From positions 434,001 through 498,000 of the forward strand of contig NZ_JACPOF010000017.1 in NCBI RefSeq assembly GCF_016185115.1: 64,000 bases of DNA, written 5' to 3'. A model generated the notes under the pieces. It ran no database searches. It was not told where the DNA came from and saw only the letters and a program-made list of their open reading frames with translations. Source of the stretch: Polaromonas sp. (GTDB taxonomy: Bacteria > Pseudomonadota > Gammaproteobacteria > Burkholderiales > Burkholderiaceae_C). The position numbers and the translations under genes are program-made. Positions 19,818-28,671 of this stretch are shown piece by piece. Numbering within the stretch: the stretch's first letter is position 1; each line of letters starts with the position of its first letter.

Positions 19818-20999
19818 ATGGATTTAGCGTTCACCCCTGAAGAGCAGGCTTTTCGCGAAGAGATTCGCGCCTGGGTCAAGGCCAATTTGCCGGCCGACAT
19901 CGCGCACAAGGTGCACAACGCCCTGCGCCTGTCGCGTGACGACATGCAGCGCTGGGCCAAAATCCTCGGCAAAAAAGGCTGGCTGGGCCACGGCTGGCCC
20001 AAGGAGTTCGGCGGCCCGGGCTGGAACGCGGTGCAAAAACACCTGTTTGAAGAAGAGTGCGCGCTAGCCGGCGGCCCGCGCGTCGTGCCCTTCGGCCCCG
20101 TCATGGTGGCGCCCGTCATCATGGCCTTCGGCTCGCCCGAACAGCAAAAACGCTTCCTGCCCGGCATCGCCAGCGGTGAAGTCTGGTGGAGCCAGGGTTA
20201 CAGCGAACCGGGTTCGGGCTCCGACCTGGCATCCCTCAAGACCAAAGCCGAACGCAAGGGCGACAAATACATCATCAACGGCCAGAAGACCTGGACCACG
20301 CTCGGCCAGTACGGCGACTGGATGTTCAACCTGGTACGCACCTCCATTGAAGGCAAGCCGCAAACCGGCATCAGCTTCATCGTGCTGGACATGAAATCAC
20401 CCGGCGTCACCGTGCGCCCCATCAAGCTGCTGGACGGCGAGAGCGAGGTCAACGAGGTCTTCTTCGACAACGTCGAGGTGCCTGCAGAAAACCTGATCGG
20501 TGAAGAAAACAAGGGCTGGACTTACGCCAAGCATTTGCTGAGCCACGAGCGCACCAACATCGCCGACGTGAACCGCGCCAAGCGCGAGCTGGAGCGCCTC
20601 AAGCGCATCGCCAAAACCGAAGGCGTGTACGACGACATGCGCTTCCGCGACGAAATCGCCAAACTTGAAGTCGACGTCGTCGCGCTGGAGATGCTGGTGC
20701 TGCGCGTGCTCTCGGCTGAAAAATCCGGCAAGAACTCGCTCGACATCGCCGGCCTGCTGAAGATTCGCGGCAGCGAGATCCAGCAGCGCTACAGCGAACT
20801 CATGATGCTGGCCGCCGGCCCCTACAGCCTTCCTTTCATCGAAGAGGCCATGGAAGCCGGCTGGCAGGGTGACTTCCCCGGCGGCGCCTCGGGCAATGCG
20901 CCGTTGGCGTCCACCTACTTCAACATGCGCAAGACCACGATCTACGGCGGCTCCAACGAAGTGCAGCGCAACATCGTCTCCCAGTTCGTCCTCGGCTGA
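19818..20999 (+). CDS. Acyl-CoA dehydrogenase, large subunit type (PimC-like)
   Basis: 393-aa FAD acyl-CoA dehydrogenase. It carries WWSQGYSEPGSGSDLASLKT (FAD/substrate loop), INGQKTWTTLGQYGDWMF and a C-terminal KTTIYGGSNEVQRNIVSQ. At the YEGT position of medium-chain enzymes there is YGGS, so any catalytic glutamate would lie elsewhere, as in isovaleryl-type enzymes. The next gene, 29 bp on, is a smaller acyl-CoA dehydrogenase, and the pair matches the heteromeric PimC/PimD pimeloyl-CoA dehydrogenase type. A TTGACA at 19737 may belong to its promoter. Substrate chain is unknown. Confidence 0.9.
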   Translation: MDLAFTPEEQAFREEIRAWVKANLPADIAHKVHNALRLSRDDMQRWAKILGKKGWLGHGWPKEFGGPGWNAVQKHLFEEECALAGGPRVVPFGPVMVAPVIMAFGSPEQQKRFLPGIASGEVWWSQGYSEPGSGSDLASLKTKAERKGDKYIINGQKTWTTLGQYGDWMFNLVRTSIEGKPQTGISFIVLDMKSPGVTVRPIKLLDGESEVNEVFFDNVEVPAENLIGEENKGWTYAKHLLSHERTNIADVNRAKRELERLKRIAKTEGVYDDMRFRDEIAKLEVDVVALEMLVLRVLSAEKSGKNSLDIAGLLKIRGSEIQQRYSELMMLAAGPYSLPFIEEAMEAGWQGDFPGGASGNAPLASTYFNMRKTTIYGGSNEVQRNIVSQFVLG

Positions 21000-21028
21000 G
21001 CCGGTCAACAAGAATCAAGGAACACATC

Positions 21029-22144
21029 ATGGATTTCGATTTCTCTGACGACCAGGAACAACTGCGCGATGCGGTACGCAAATGGGTGGACAAGGGCTAC
21101 GACTTTGAAAAACGCCGCGGCATCACCAAAGCCGGCGGCTTTTCACGCGACGCCTACACCGAGCTGGCGGACCTGGGCCTGACGGGCCTGTATATCCCCG
21201 AAGACGACGGCGGGCTGGGCATGGGCCCGGTCGAAGGCATGGTCGTGATGGAAGAACTCGGGCGCGGCATCGTGCTGGAGCCGCTGGCGCAGACGCTGAT
21301 CGCAGGCGCAGTCATCGCCTCTTATGGCGGCGCAGATATCAAGGCAGCCTGGCTGCCCAAAATATCGGGAGGTGAAAGCCTGGTCGTCCTAGCTTACCAG
21401 GAGCGTGCAGCACGCTACCACTTCGAAAAGTGTGAAGCGACTGCTACCGCAGCAGGTGCAGGCTGGACGATCAACGCCACCAAGAACGTGGTGCCTGCCG
21501 GTGACGGTGCCGACGCATTCATCGTGCCTGCACTGGCCGATGGAAAGATGGCGCTTTTCCTCGTTGAACGCACCGCCAGCGGTGTAACGACCAAAGGCTA
21601 CGGCACACAGGACGGCGGCCGCGCGGCCGACGTGGTGCTCAAGAATGCGCCCGCCACGCTGATCACCAAAGACGGCCTTGCCGCCCTGACCCATGCGGTG
21701 GATATCGGCATTGCCGCCACCTGCGCAGAAGCTGTCGGGGTGATGGACAAGACCCTGGCCGTGACCGTCGAGTACATGAACCAGCGCAAGCAGTTCGGCG
21801 TGGTCATCAGCAGCTTCCAGGCGCTGCGCCACCGCGTGGCCGACATGAAGATGCAGCTGGAGCTGGCCCGCTCGATGAGCTACTACGCCTCGCTCAAGCT
21901 CAACGCCCCTGCCGAGGAGCGCAGCCGGGCCATGGCCCGTGCCAAATACCAGCTGGGCCAGTCCATGCGTTTTGTCGGCCAGCAGGCGGTGCAGCTGCAC
22001 GGCGGCATAGGCGTGACGGACGAATACATCGTCAGCCACTATTTCAAGAAGCTCACGCAGCTTGACATCAGTTTTGGCGATTCACTTCACCAGCTTGGTG
22101 AGGTCAGTGCCCGCATGCAGGAGACTGCTGGCGTATTTGCCTGA
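21029..22144 (+). CDS. Acyl-CoA dehydrogenase, small subunit type (PimD-like)
   Basis: 371-aa acyl-CoA dehydrogenase, partner of the preceding gene. The first half keeps the fold (MDFDFSDDQEQLRDAVRKWV, GLYIPEDDGGLGMGPVEGMV) but the FAD-loop motif is eroded to VVLAYQERAARYHFE. The second half has YMNQRKQFGVVISSFQALRH and QAVQLHGGIGVTDEYIVSHY. The end is SFGDSLHQLGEVSA with no obvious catalytic glutamate of the MCAD type. AAGGA precedes the ATG. Loss of motifs in one subunit is usual in heterotetrameric acyl-CoA dehydrogenases. Confidence 0.88.
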   Translation: MDFDFSDDQEQLRDAVRKWVDKGYDFEKRRGITKAGGFSRDAYTELADLGLTGLYIPEDDGGLGMGPVEGMVVMEELGRGIVLEPLAQTLIAGAVIASYGGADIKAAWLPKISGGESLVVLAYQERAARYHFEKCEATATAAGAGWTINATKNVVPAGDGADAFIVPALADGKMALFLVERTASGVTTKGYGTQDGGRAADVVLKNAPATLITKDGLAALTHAVDIGIAATCAEAVGVMDKTLAVTVEYMNQRKQFGVVISSFQALRHRVADMKMQLELARSMSYYASLKLNAPAEERSRAMARAKYQLGQSMRFVGQQAVQLHGGIGVTDEYIVSHYFKKLTQLDISFGDSLHQLGEVSARMQETAGVFA

Positions 22145-22281
22145 AGGGCCGGTGCCGACAGCCAGCGGTGGCCAACCCCACCGCTGAATCCAGCCCTTGT
22201 GGCTCAAGCACACATGCAATGCGTGAGGGGCGGCATGGCTGCGGAGAAAAACTGTATCGGCAAAAGCCCTTATATTGTTTT

Positions 22282-22295
22282 TTGACCCACATCAA
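22282..22295. promoter_or_regulatory. FNR/ANR-like box upstream of the DUF11 cluster
   Basis: TTGACCCACATCAA matches the FNR consensus TTGAT-N4-ATCAA in 9 of 10 positions. A TAACAT at 22318-22323 would place the box at about -41.5 from a start near 22330, the class II activator position. Confidence 0.5.
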
Positions 22296-22342
22296 GCTGA
22301 TGGATGCGGATCGCAGTTAACATCAAAGCAGCTCTTTTACAG

Positions 22343-22376
22343 CCTCCAGGTTATCAACGCTGCCTTCGCCTGGAGG
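22343..22376 (+). other. Hairpin in the leader of DUF11 gene 1
   Basis: CCTCCAGG (22343-22350) and its exact complement CCTGGAGG (22369-22376) enclose an 18-base loop, 28 bases before a GGAGGG ribosome-binding site. It could be a leader structure; the rest of 22145-22281 shows nothing recognisable. Confidence 0.4.
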
Positions 22377-22404
22377 GACTTGCCTTAACAACACATACGT
22401 CCCC

Positions 22405-22419
22405 GGAGGGATACCCATG
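22405..22419 (+). promoter_or_regulatory. Strong ribosome-binding site and ATG out of frame with DUF11 gene 1
   Basis: GGAGGG at 22405-22410 stands 6 bases before ATG at 22417. This frame encodes MVSWRSIAGHGLSAGLVFF and then meets a T9 run (22466-22474). Without a shift it stops after 36 codons; removal of one T joins it to the DUF11 frame, giving a normal signal peptide. Confidence 0.7.
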
Positions 22420-22444
22420 GTAAGTTGGCGCAGCATTGCCGGGC

Positions 22445-23980
22445 ATGGCCTTTCGGCCGGTCTTGTTTTTTTTTGCAGCCCTGATTCCCCTGCCGTCGTT
22501 TGCCCAGTCTTCAGCTTGTACGGCCAATGAAGATCTTGTCACTTTCGACTTCGGCGCCGCCAACGCCACCAGCGCCACAGGCTCGACCCGTACCTGGACT
22601 GCGGGCAGCGGTGCCAATACTTACAACGTCACTACCGCTGGGAGCGTTGGGCAAAATACCATCAGCTTCACGATAACCACAGTGACGGCGGCGCCTCTGG
22701 TGGCGCCCACACCGCAAACGCAGACGCAGGGGAACGTTGCAAACTCGCTCGCCCTGAGCATGAACGCCGTTGCAGCGGGTGACGGTCTCACCCTGACATT
22801 TGTGTTCAATCGCCCCATGAACAAGCTCCGGTTCAATATGTACGACGTGGACAGGGTGAACGGTAGCAGCTTTCAGGACCAGTTGCGGCTGTCGGGCTAC
22901 ATGAACGGGACGGCAACTCCCATTCCGTCACTGGTGCCGACCGTGGCTGGCCGCCACAGCACTGCAACGGTGGGCACCGCCAACGAGATCACGACCAACA
23001 CCAACAACGCCTGTAACGGCACCTCAACAAATTGCAACGTGCAGGTAAACTTTACCGATCCGGTAGACCAGGTGACGCTGGCTTTTCTCGCCGGGCCTGC
23101 CTTTGCCACCCCGGGCGTGCAGCTGATAGCCCTCAACGACTTTTCCTATTGCGTCCCCAAGCGTGACCTCAGGGTCAACAAGACGAGTTCGACAGTCACG
23201 TTTGTGGCGGGCACCTCGCCCACCTACCTGCTGACCATCAACAACCGCGGCGGCGCCGCAACCACCGGCAACACATCGGCCACAGACGTCGTCTCCACTC
23301 AGGGCATGGCCTTCTACAACCCCCAGACGCCTGCGGGCTGGACCTGCGCCATCTCAAGCAGCTCGCTGCCCAACGACACGGCCAGTTGCTTCACCGCTAC
23401 CGGTGTTCCGGCGGGCGGAACCAGCGTCCTGACGCTCACCATGGCCATCAGCCCCGATGCGACAGCCACAACCGTGATCAACCGCGCAAAAGTCTATGGG
23501 GGAGGCGACCCCAATAAAACACTGCTGACCTCTACAGGGCCGATTGCCAACTGCGACGCGGCCAATGAAAACCTGGTTGGCGGGGGTGCGACTTTTTTTG
23601 GCGGTGCCGACACCACGGATGCTGGCTGCGCGTATGAAAGCACGCCCATGATCAGGCGCGCGTTTTTAACGGCAACAAAAACAAACGGCAACGCCGGCAC
23701 ACTCATGGCCGGGGCCACCACCACGTACACCATCACCTTTGCCAACTTCGGCCCATCCACTGCGCCCGGCTCCGTTGTGCTGGACCCTGTCGTGCCCGGC
23801 CTGGCATGTGTCACACCGACGTTCACATCCACCCCTGCAGGCACCATCACGACCAGCCCGCTCACCCTGAGCACTACGGCGTTTCAGGTCACGGGCGTTT
23901 CGCTGACCCCTACCTTCCCTGTCAACTCCACCGCCACGTTTGTGCTGACCTGTGGGGTTACGGCGACCGGCCTGCCCTGA
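22445..23980 (+). CDS. Secreted DUF11-type repeat protein 1 (possible frameshift at start)
   Basis: 511 aa from the in-frame ATG at 22445 (a TTG at 22436 is also open). Signal peptide MAFRPVLFFFAALIPLPSFA is followed by ~210 residues of unassigned beta-rich sequence (FNRPMNKLRFNMYDVDRVNG), then two DUF11-like domains, the last beginning TATKTNGNAGTLMAGATTTY. It ends FVLTCGVTATGLP, shared with the two following genes. Neither in-frame start has a ribosome-binding site, whereas the ATG at 22417 has an excellent one but lies in another frame, separated by a T9 tract. So the annotated N-terminus is uncertain: phase variation, slippage or a sequence error. Function unknown, presumably cell surface or secreted. 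Confidence 0.75.
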   Translation: MAFRPVLFFFAALIPLPSFAQSSACTANEDLVTFDFGAANATSATGSTRTWTAGSGANTYNVTTAGSVGQNTISFTITTVTAAPLVAPTPQTQTQGNVANSLALSMNAVAAGDGLTLTFVFNRPMNKLRFNMYDVDRVNGSSFQDQLRLSGYMNGTATPIPSLVPTVAGRHSTATVGTANEITTNTNNACNGTSTNCNVQVNFTDPVDQVTLAFLAGPAFATPGVQLIALNDFSYCVPKRDLRVNKTSSTVTFVAGTSPTYLLTINNRGGAATTGNTSATDVVSTQGMAFYNPQTPAGWTCAISSSSLPNDTASCFTATGVPAGGTSVLTLTMAISPDATATTVINRAKVYGGGDPNKTLLTSTGPIANCDAANENLVGGGATFFGGADTTDAGCAYESTPMIRRAFLTATKTNGNAGTLMAGATTTYTITFANFGPSTAPGSVVLDPVVPGLACVTPTFTSTPAGTITTSPLTLSTTAFQVTGVSLTPTFPVNSTATFVLTCGVTATGLP

Positions 23981-24103
23981 GCAAAGGTCCGGGCAGCCAG
24001 CGGCTTTTTTTCGCACAATAGCCAAAAATTTGCAGGATTTCGATACAAAAAGTTACAGATAGACTTCTCGTAGGTGACAATGACGTCCTCGGAAAAAGCT
24101 GGT

Positions 24104-24122
24104 GCAGGCAACAGCACTCCGT
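24104..24122 (+). promoter_or_regulatory. Upstream motif shared by DUF11 genes 2 and 3, copy 1
   Basis: GCAGGCAACAGCACTCCGT, 80 bp before the start of DUF11 gene 2. The upstream region of DUF11 gene 3 has the same motif with a four-base difference at 25897. Otherwise 23981-24201 shows a T-rich tract after gene 1 but no clear terminator. Confidence 0.35.
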
Positions 24123-24201
24123 GATCCGGTCAGGCGCAATAAAAATTACATCGGTGGCCTGGTTTTTTGCCAACTGAGACTGATTTTCAACCCCTCGTCG
24201 A

Positions 24202-25839
24202 ATGAACTTCACCAGAGAAATACTTCGCGCCCTGCGACACTTTTTCCGTTCGCGCCCGGCCCTTTTCGCCCTTGCCTTCTGCACATGCGTGCCCATCGTT
24301 CAGGTCCATGCACAGACGGTGTACGGCGTCGGCACCCAGGGCGCCAACAACCGCCTGTTCTCTGTTAACCCGGCCACAGGCGCCGCCACGAATCTGTGCG
24401 CGATTGGCGTCGCCAGCGCGGCCAACGGCGTGAGTCCGGTCAACGGCCTGGTCTACTACGTCCAGAGCGGCACCGGCACGCGCGCCATGCGGGTGATAGA
24501 CCCCGGCACCTGTGTTGACACCAATATCGCCAACACCAACCTGGCGACCAACATCATCCGCATGACCTTCTGCCCGGATGGCAGGCTGTATGCCGCGTCG
24601 AACACAGGGAGTGGCACCAACAACACTGCATCGGTGTATATCTGGGAAGTCAACCCGGCCACGGCCCAGACCACGCGCCGCATCACGCTGACCAATGTGC
24701 GTGTTGAGGGCAGCGGTGACATGACCTGCGTGAACAACGGCGATTTGTACATTCTGGCCAACTCAACACGCGGCAGCGCCGGTTACAGCCTTTACCGGGT
24801 GGCCAGCGCGGCCCTTCAGGCTGCTGCCAATAACACGGCCGTGGCCACCACAAACCTCGGCACGGTGGGCCTGACCGGTACGCCCAACGGGCTGACGGAG
24901 GTTTCCAGCGTCGTGACGGGCTGCAATGCCACCACCGCCACCTACCCCTGCCTGATTGCCAGTACGGGTGCATCCAACCAGACCTGGGGCATCAATACAC
25001 AGAATGGTGCGGCCACCAATATCGGAGCGACCGGCACGGGCTTCAGCGTCGCGGACTTGTCGCGCTCCTTTCCTGTCGATGCAGTCGTCACGAAGTCGCG
25101 CACCAGCGCAGCGACCATGCAGCAGGCCAGCAACCTGACCATCACCTATGTACTGACGGTGACCAACAGCGGCCCCGGCCTTGTCGGTGGCGCCTCGACG
25201 GTGACTGATGTGCTGGACCCGGCCATTTTCAACGCGTCTGCAGCCACCTGGTCCTGCAGCGTGACCACGGCGGGGTCTGCCACCACCATCACCACGGCCT
25301 GCGGCGCGGCCAGCGGTACCGGCAACATCAACCAGGTGGTGAGCCTTTCAAAAGGCGGCGTGATTACCTACAACGTCAGCGCGCCGGTCCTCGCCACCTT
25401 CAACGGTGTCGCCATCAACTCGGCAACCTTGTCACTGCCAGACAACATCACCGACACCACGCCGGCCAGCCTGACCGGCACTGCGCCGGGGACCACAGTC
25501 ACAGCAGCAACCTCGCTGACGGTATCCAAAACCAACAATACAAACGCACTAGTGGCCGGAAGCACCACCACCTACACCATCACCGTGGCCAATACCGGGC
25601 TGGCGGATGCGGATGACTCGGCCCTGCGGGACCCCGACGTCGAAGGATTGCGCTGCACCCAGGTAGCCTGCACAGGGGCTACAGGCAACGGCGCGACCTG
25701 TCCGGCGCCGACTGGCGTCACCGTGGCCAGACTGCAGGACATGTCGCCTGCCGGCGGGATACGCATACCGGATTTCCCCTATGGAAGCACCTTCACCTTC
25801 ACCCTGACCTGCGGGGTGGATGCCGACGGCCTGCCCTGA
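24202..25839 (+). CDS. Secreted DUF11-type repeat protein 2
   Basis: 545 aa. Signal peptide to about residue 37 (VHA-QT). Residues ~40-290 resemble a beta-propeller-like region of DUF6923 type (NNRLFSVNPATGAATNLC, then TPNGLTEVSSVVTGC). Two DUF11 domains follow, near 297-420 (TYVLTVTNSGPGLVGGAST) and 445-545 (TVSKTNNTNALVAGSTTTY). The last domain has the cysteine pair CTQVACTGATGNGATC and ends FTLTCGVDADGLP. No transmembrane anchor, sortase, PEP-CTERM or IPTL-CTERM signal follows. It is the middle of three paralogues and has no recognised partner gene. Likely exported; role unknown. Confidence 0.82.
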   Translation: MNFTREILRALRHFFRSRPALFALAFCTCVPIVQVHAQTVYGVGTQGANNRLFSVNPATGAATNLCAIGVASAANGVSPVNGLVYYVQSGTGTRAMRVIDPGTCVDTNIANTNLATNIIRMTFCPDGRLYAASNTGSGTNNTASVYIWEVNPATAQTTRRITLTNVRVEGSGDMTCVNNGDLYILANSTRGSAGYSLYRVASAALQAAANNTAVATTNLGTVGLTGTPNGLTEVSSVVTGCNATTATYPCLIASTGASNQTWGINTQNGAATNIGATGTGFSVADLSRSFPVDAVVTKSRTSAATMQQASNLTITYVLTVTNSGPGLVGGASTVTDVLDPAIFNASAATWSCSVTTAGSATTITTACGAASGTGNINQVVSLSKGGVITYNVSAPVLATFNGVAINSATLSLPDNITDTTPASLTGTAPGTTVTAATSLTVSKTNNTNALVAGSTTTYTITVANTGLADADDSALRDPDVEGLRCTQVACTGATGNGATCPAPTGVTVARLQDMSPAGGIRIPDFPYGSTFTFTLTCGVDADGLP

Positions 25840-25896
25840 GGCGGAGGGGGCAACTGGCCCTTTGGACGGCATGTGACTTCCTGAATGCAGACGTCG

Positions 25897-25919
25897 GCAG
25901 GCAACAACAGCGCCTCCGT
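25897..25919 (+). promoter_or_regulatory. Upstream motif shared by DUF11 genes 2 and 3, copy 2
   Basis: GCAGGCAACA followed by ACAGCGCCTCCGT, 59 bp before the start of DUF11 gene 3. It matches the motif at 24104 apart from four extra bases. Nothing else was recognised in 25840-25977. Confidence 0.35.
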
Positions 25920-25977
25920 TTCTTCTTTGAATATGTAACTCGCTATGTACAATTCGTAGCACTTCTTCACTACACCC

Positions 25978-28041
25978 ATGCAAACCTGCCTTGCCTCCCT
26001 GAAGATAACCTTCCGGTCCTGGCTCGTGGCATCGGGATTGGCCCTTTTGGCGCTGGCGCCATCTGTGTCGTTGGCCCAATCAGCCTGTACGGCCATGTGG
26101 GGTATTGTGACCACGGCCGGAGCAGCGCCTACCCGCCTGGGGTTTTTCAATAACAGTGCAGGTACGGCGCCGAAATTCACCACGCTGAGCTTTACCACAC
26201 TGAGCGGCGGCACACAGGCCAACGCGCTGGCGGGTGACCCGGCAACCGGAATTCTTTACTATTTTGACCGCACGGCACTAACGGTCAATTCGGTCAACCT
26301 CAATACCCAGGTCACGGCAACAGTAGGCACTATCGCGCCTGCGTCGCCCGATGGGAATGGGGCAATGATCGGCGCCGTCGTTGATGCCAACAGCAATCTG
26401 ATCATGATGACCTCCGCGGGAGCAGGTAATACTGCCTACCACATCGCGATCGTCAATAAGGCAGGCAACACAACTGCGGCACGCTGGCAAACTGTCACTT
26501 ACACCGCTGGACTGGGTGGCGGGCTGCCATTTTCTGGCGGCAGCGGTGACATTTATATCGACCAGAGCGGCCAGTTGCGGATTGCCACCAATTCCAACCC
26601 GACGGCTGTCTACCCGATCGCATTGACCATCGTCAACGGCTCCATCACCAGCGCGCTGGCGAGCGCCAGCACCACATACACAACAGGCGGTATTTCAGTG
26701 GCAGGTGCTTCGGTTGATCCCGCCTCTGGCCTTTCCTACTACGGAGGCGCGCAGACAGGCCAGATCCTTTACCAGTTTGATCCGACAACGAGTGGCACTC
26801 AGGTTCTGCTGGACTCAACCCCCTCAACCACCTACACGACCTCCGATATGGGCAACTGCGTTTTGCAGCCCGCCGCGCCAACCATCACCAAAACTTTTGC
26901 AAATACCTTTGAATCCGGGGGGGTGGGCAATACAACCACCACACTGACCATCACGTTCGGCAACTCGAATACCGCCCCCATCTATTTGATGCAACCTTTT
27001 TCGGATGTCTTTCCTGCTGGCATGCGGGTTTTCAACACTGTCACGTTCACGAGCACCTGCAATACGTCCGTACCAAGTGCGACGATCACGGTAAACAGCA
27101 CGAGCATGACATGGGCGGCCGGGGGAAGAATTCAGGCAGGTGGATGCTCCATCAGTTTCCCCGTCACTGCAACAGCGGCGGTGACCCCCTATGTCAACAC
27201 AGTGGCAGCGGGCGCCCTGGTTACAACCTCAGGCAGTAACGCATTGCCAGCCCAGGCAACACTGACAGTCGGCACTGACTTCTCGGTAACCAAGCAGGTC
27301 CGCCCAGGCACGACCGACCCCCTGACCAACACCGCAACGCTGGGGGTATTGCAAACCATGCAGTACGTGCTGACCATTACCAATTCGGCAAGCGGGGGGA
27401 CAGGGTCGGCGACATTCACAGACACCTTCCCGACATTGATAACACCGGTGCTCAGCATTACTGCGGTTCAGGCGGGGGGGGGCAGTTGTACAACAGCCAC
27501 GGCGGTGGTGGGAGGTCGAACACGCCTTACCGGAACCATGGGCTATGCACCGGCGGGCGCAACTTGTACGGTGACCGTCACCGCTCTGGGGAGCAGTACG
27601 ACAGGAACCTTTGTCAACACTGTGACCATTGCCGCAGTATCGAGCACTGTGGACATCGACGCCACAGACAACAACGCCACGGCAACAGTCACTTTATCGC
27701 CGATTGCCAACATCACCATCTCGAAAACCAACGGCCTGGGAGGTACGGTTCGGGCCGGCCAGACTGTGGTTTACACGGTCACCGTGGCCAATCTGGGGCC
27801 CAGTGCGGCGGTACCCTCCTACCTGCTTGACCCTGGAGGGGTTCCGGGGCTGTCATGTACCAATGTCACTTGTGCTGCAACCGGGGTAGGCGCAACTTGT
27901 CCGGGGGCGGGGTCAACCACCATCGCCTATCTTCAGGGTAACGCGGGAGCGGGACAGGGTATCCAGCTCAATACCTTCAGCCAGAACCAGACCCTGACCT
28001 TTGCCGTCACCTGCGGTGTCACTGCCACCGGCCTGCCGTAG
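25978..28041 (+). CDS. Secreted DUF11-type repeat protein 3
   Basis: 687 aa, the longest of the three paralogues. Signal peptide to about residue 33 (SLA-QS). The N-terminal third has a propeller-like pattern (GDPATGILYYFDRTALTVNS, ASVDPASGLSYYGG) comparable to protein 2. Then come about three DUF11-type beta-sandwich domains: TKTFANTFESGGVGNTTTTL, VTKQVRPGTTDPLTNTATL and TISKTNGLGGTVRAGQTVVY. The final domain carries CTNVTCAATGVGATC and ends FAVTCGVTATGLP. No ribosome-binding site is evident at the ATG. It is followed by a strong terminator. Confidence 0.82.
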   Translation: MQTCLASLKITFRSWLVASGLALLALAPSVSLAQSACTAMWGIVTTAGAAPTRLGFFNNSAGTAPKFTTLSFTTLSGGTQANALAGDPATGILYYFDRTALTVNSVNLNTQVTATVGTIAPASPDGNGAMIGAVVDANSNLIMMTSAGAGNTAYHIAIVNKAGNTTAARWQTVTYTAGLGGGLPFSGGSGDIYIDQSGQLRIATNSNPTAVYPIALTIVNGSITSALASASTTYTTGGISVAGASVDPASGLSYYGGAQTGQILYQFDPTTSGTQVLLDSTPSTTYTTSDMGNCVLQPAAPTITKTFANTFESGGVGNTTTTLTITFGNSNTAPIYLMQPFSDVFPAGMRVFNTVTFTSTCNTSVPSATITVNSTSMTWAAGGRIQAGGCSISFPVTATAAVTPYVNTVAAGALVTTSGSNALPAQATLTVGTDFSVTKQVRPGTTDPLTNTATLGVLQTMQYVLTITNSASGGTGSATFTDTFPTLITPVLSITAVQAGGGSCTTATAVVGGRTRLTGTMGYAPAGATCTVTVTALGSSTTGTFVNTVTIAAVSSTVDIDATDNNATATVTLSPIANITISKTNGLGGTVRAGQTVVYTVTVANLGPSAAVPSYLLDPGGVPGLSCTNVTCAATGVGATCPGAGSTTIAYLQGNAGAGQGIQLNTFSQNQTLTFAVTCGVTATGLP

Positions 28042-28065
28042 CAGGCATGACCCCAACCAGCCAGC

Positions 28066-28092
28066 AAAAAGCCGCCTCAAGGGCGGCTTTTT
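28066..28092 (+). terminator. Rho-independent terminator after DUF11 gene 3
   Basis: Perfect 11-bp stem AAAAAGCCGCC (28066-28076) with its complement at 28082-28092, five-base loop, ending in T residues. It lies 25 bp behind the stop and before the convergent HNH gene, so it probably serves both. Confidence 0.9.
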
Positions 28093-28113
28093 CGTGGCAC
28101 CGGAGGTTTGCAG

Positions 28114-28671
28114 TCAGGCCAGCAGGCGCGACGTTCGCGGCACATGCGCCATCAAAAACTCCATCTGGTCGGCGAGGATGCGGCGGTTGCGCAGAATGAA
28201 GTCTTCCCAGAGGCTGGGAACATAAGGCGTGTAGAGCAGCGGCATGCGGGCCTGCTCGGGCGTACGGCTGCTTTTGCGGTGGTTGCAGGCGCGGCAGGCC
28301 GTGACGACGTTCATCCAGGTGTCTATGCCCTTCTGCGCGAAAGGCACGATGTGTTCACGCGTCAGGTCTTCTTCATGGAAATGCTCGCCGCAATAGGCGC
28401 AGACATTGCGGTCGCGGGCAAAAAGCTTGCTGTTGGTCAGCCCCGGCTTCAAGTCAAACGGGTTGATGTTGGGCACGCCCTTGGTGCCAATGATGCTGTT
28501 GACGGTGATGATGGACTGGTCGCCCGTGATCGCGTTATGGCCGCCATGAAAGGTGGCCACGCGCGCGCCCATTTCCCAGCGCACTTCGTCTGCCGCGTAG
28601 TGAAGCACGGCTTCTTCAAGGCTGATCCAGGATTGCGGCAATCCCTGGGCAGAGAGCTTCAAGACCTTCAA
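28114..28671 (-). CDS. HNH endonuclease family protein
   Basis: 185-aa protein with an HNH nuclease fold: zinc-binding CAYCG, catalytic LTREHIVPFAQKGIDTWMNV, then CRACNHRKSSRTPEQA. Such stand-alone genes are conserved in Burkholderiales; the biological substrate is unknown. It starts with TTG; a GGAGG placed 6 bases upstream supports this start, while nearby ATGs are out of frame. It is divergent from ribF. Its upstream region (28672-28819) has short AT-rich stretches but no clear promoter. Confidence 0.88.
   Translation of the reverse strand: MKVLKLSAQGLPQSWISLEEAVLHYAADEVRWEMGARVATFHGGHNAITGDQSIITVNSIIGTKGVPNINPFDLKPGLTNSKLFARDRNVCAYCGEHFHEEDLTREHIVPFAQKGIDTWMNVVTACRACNHRKSSRTPEQARMPLLYTPYVPSLWEDFILRNRRILADQMEFLMAHVPRTSRLLA

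Noticed and set aside
22445..28041. DUF11 cluster as sortase- or PEP-CTERM-anchored proteins
   Set aside because: No LPXTG, PEP-CTERM or IPTL-CTERM tail is present; each protein stops right after GLP.
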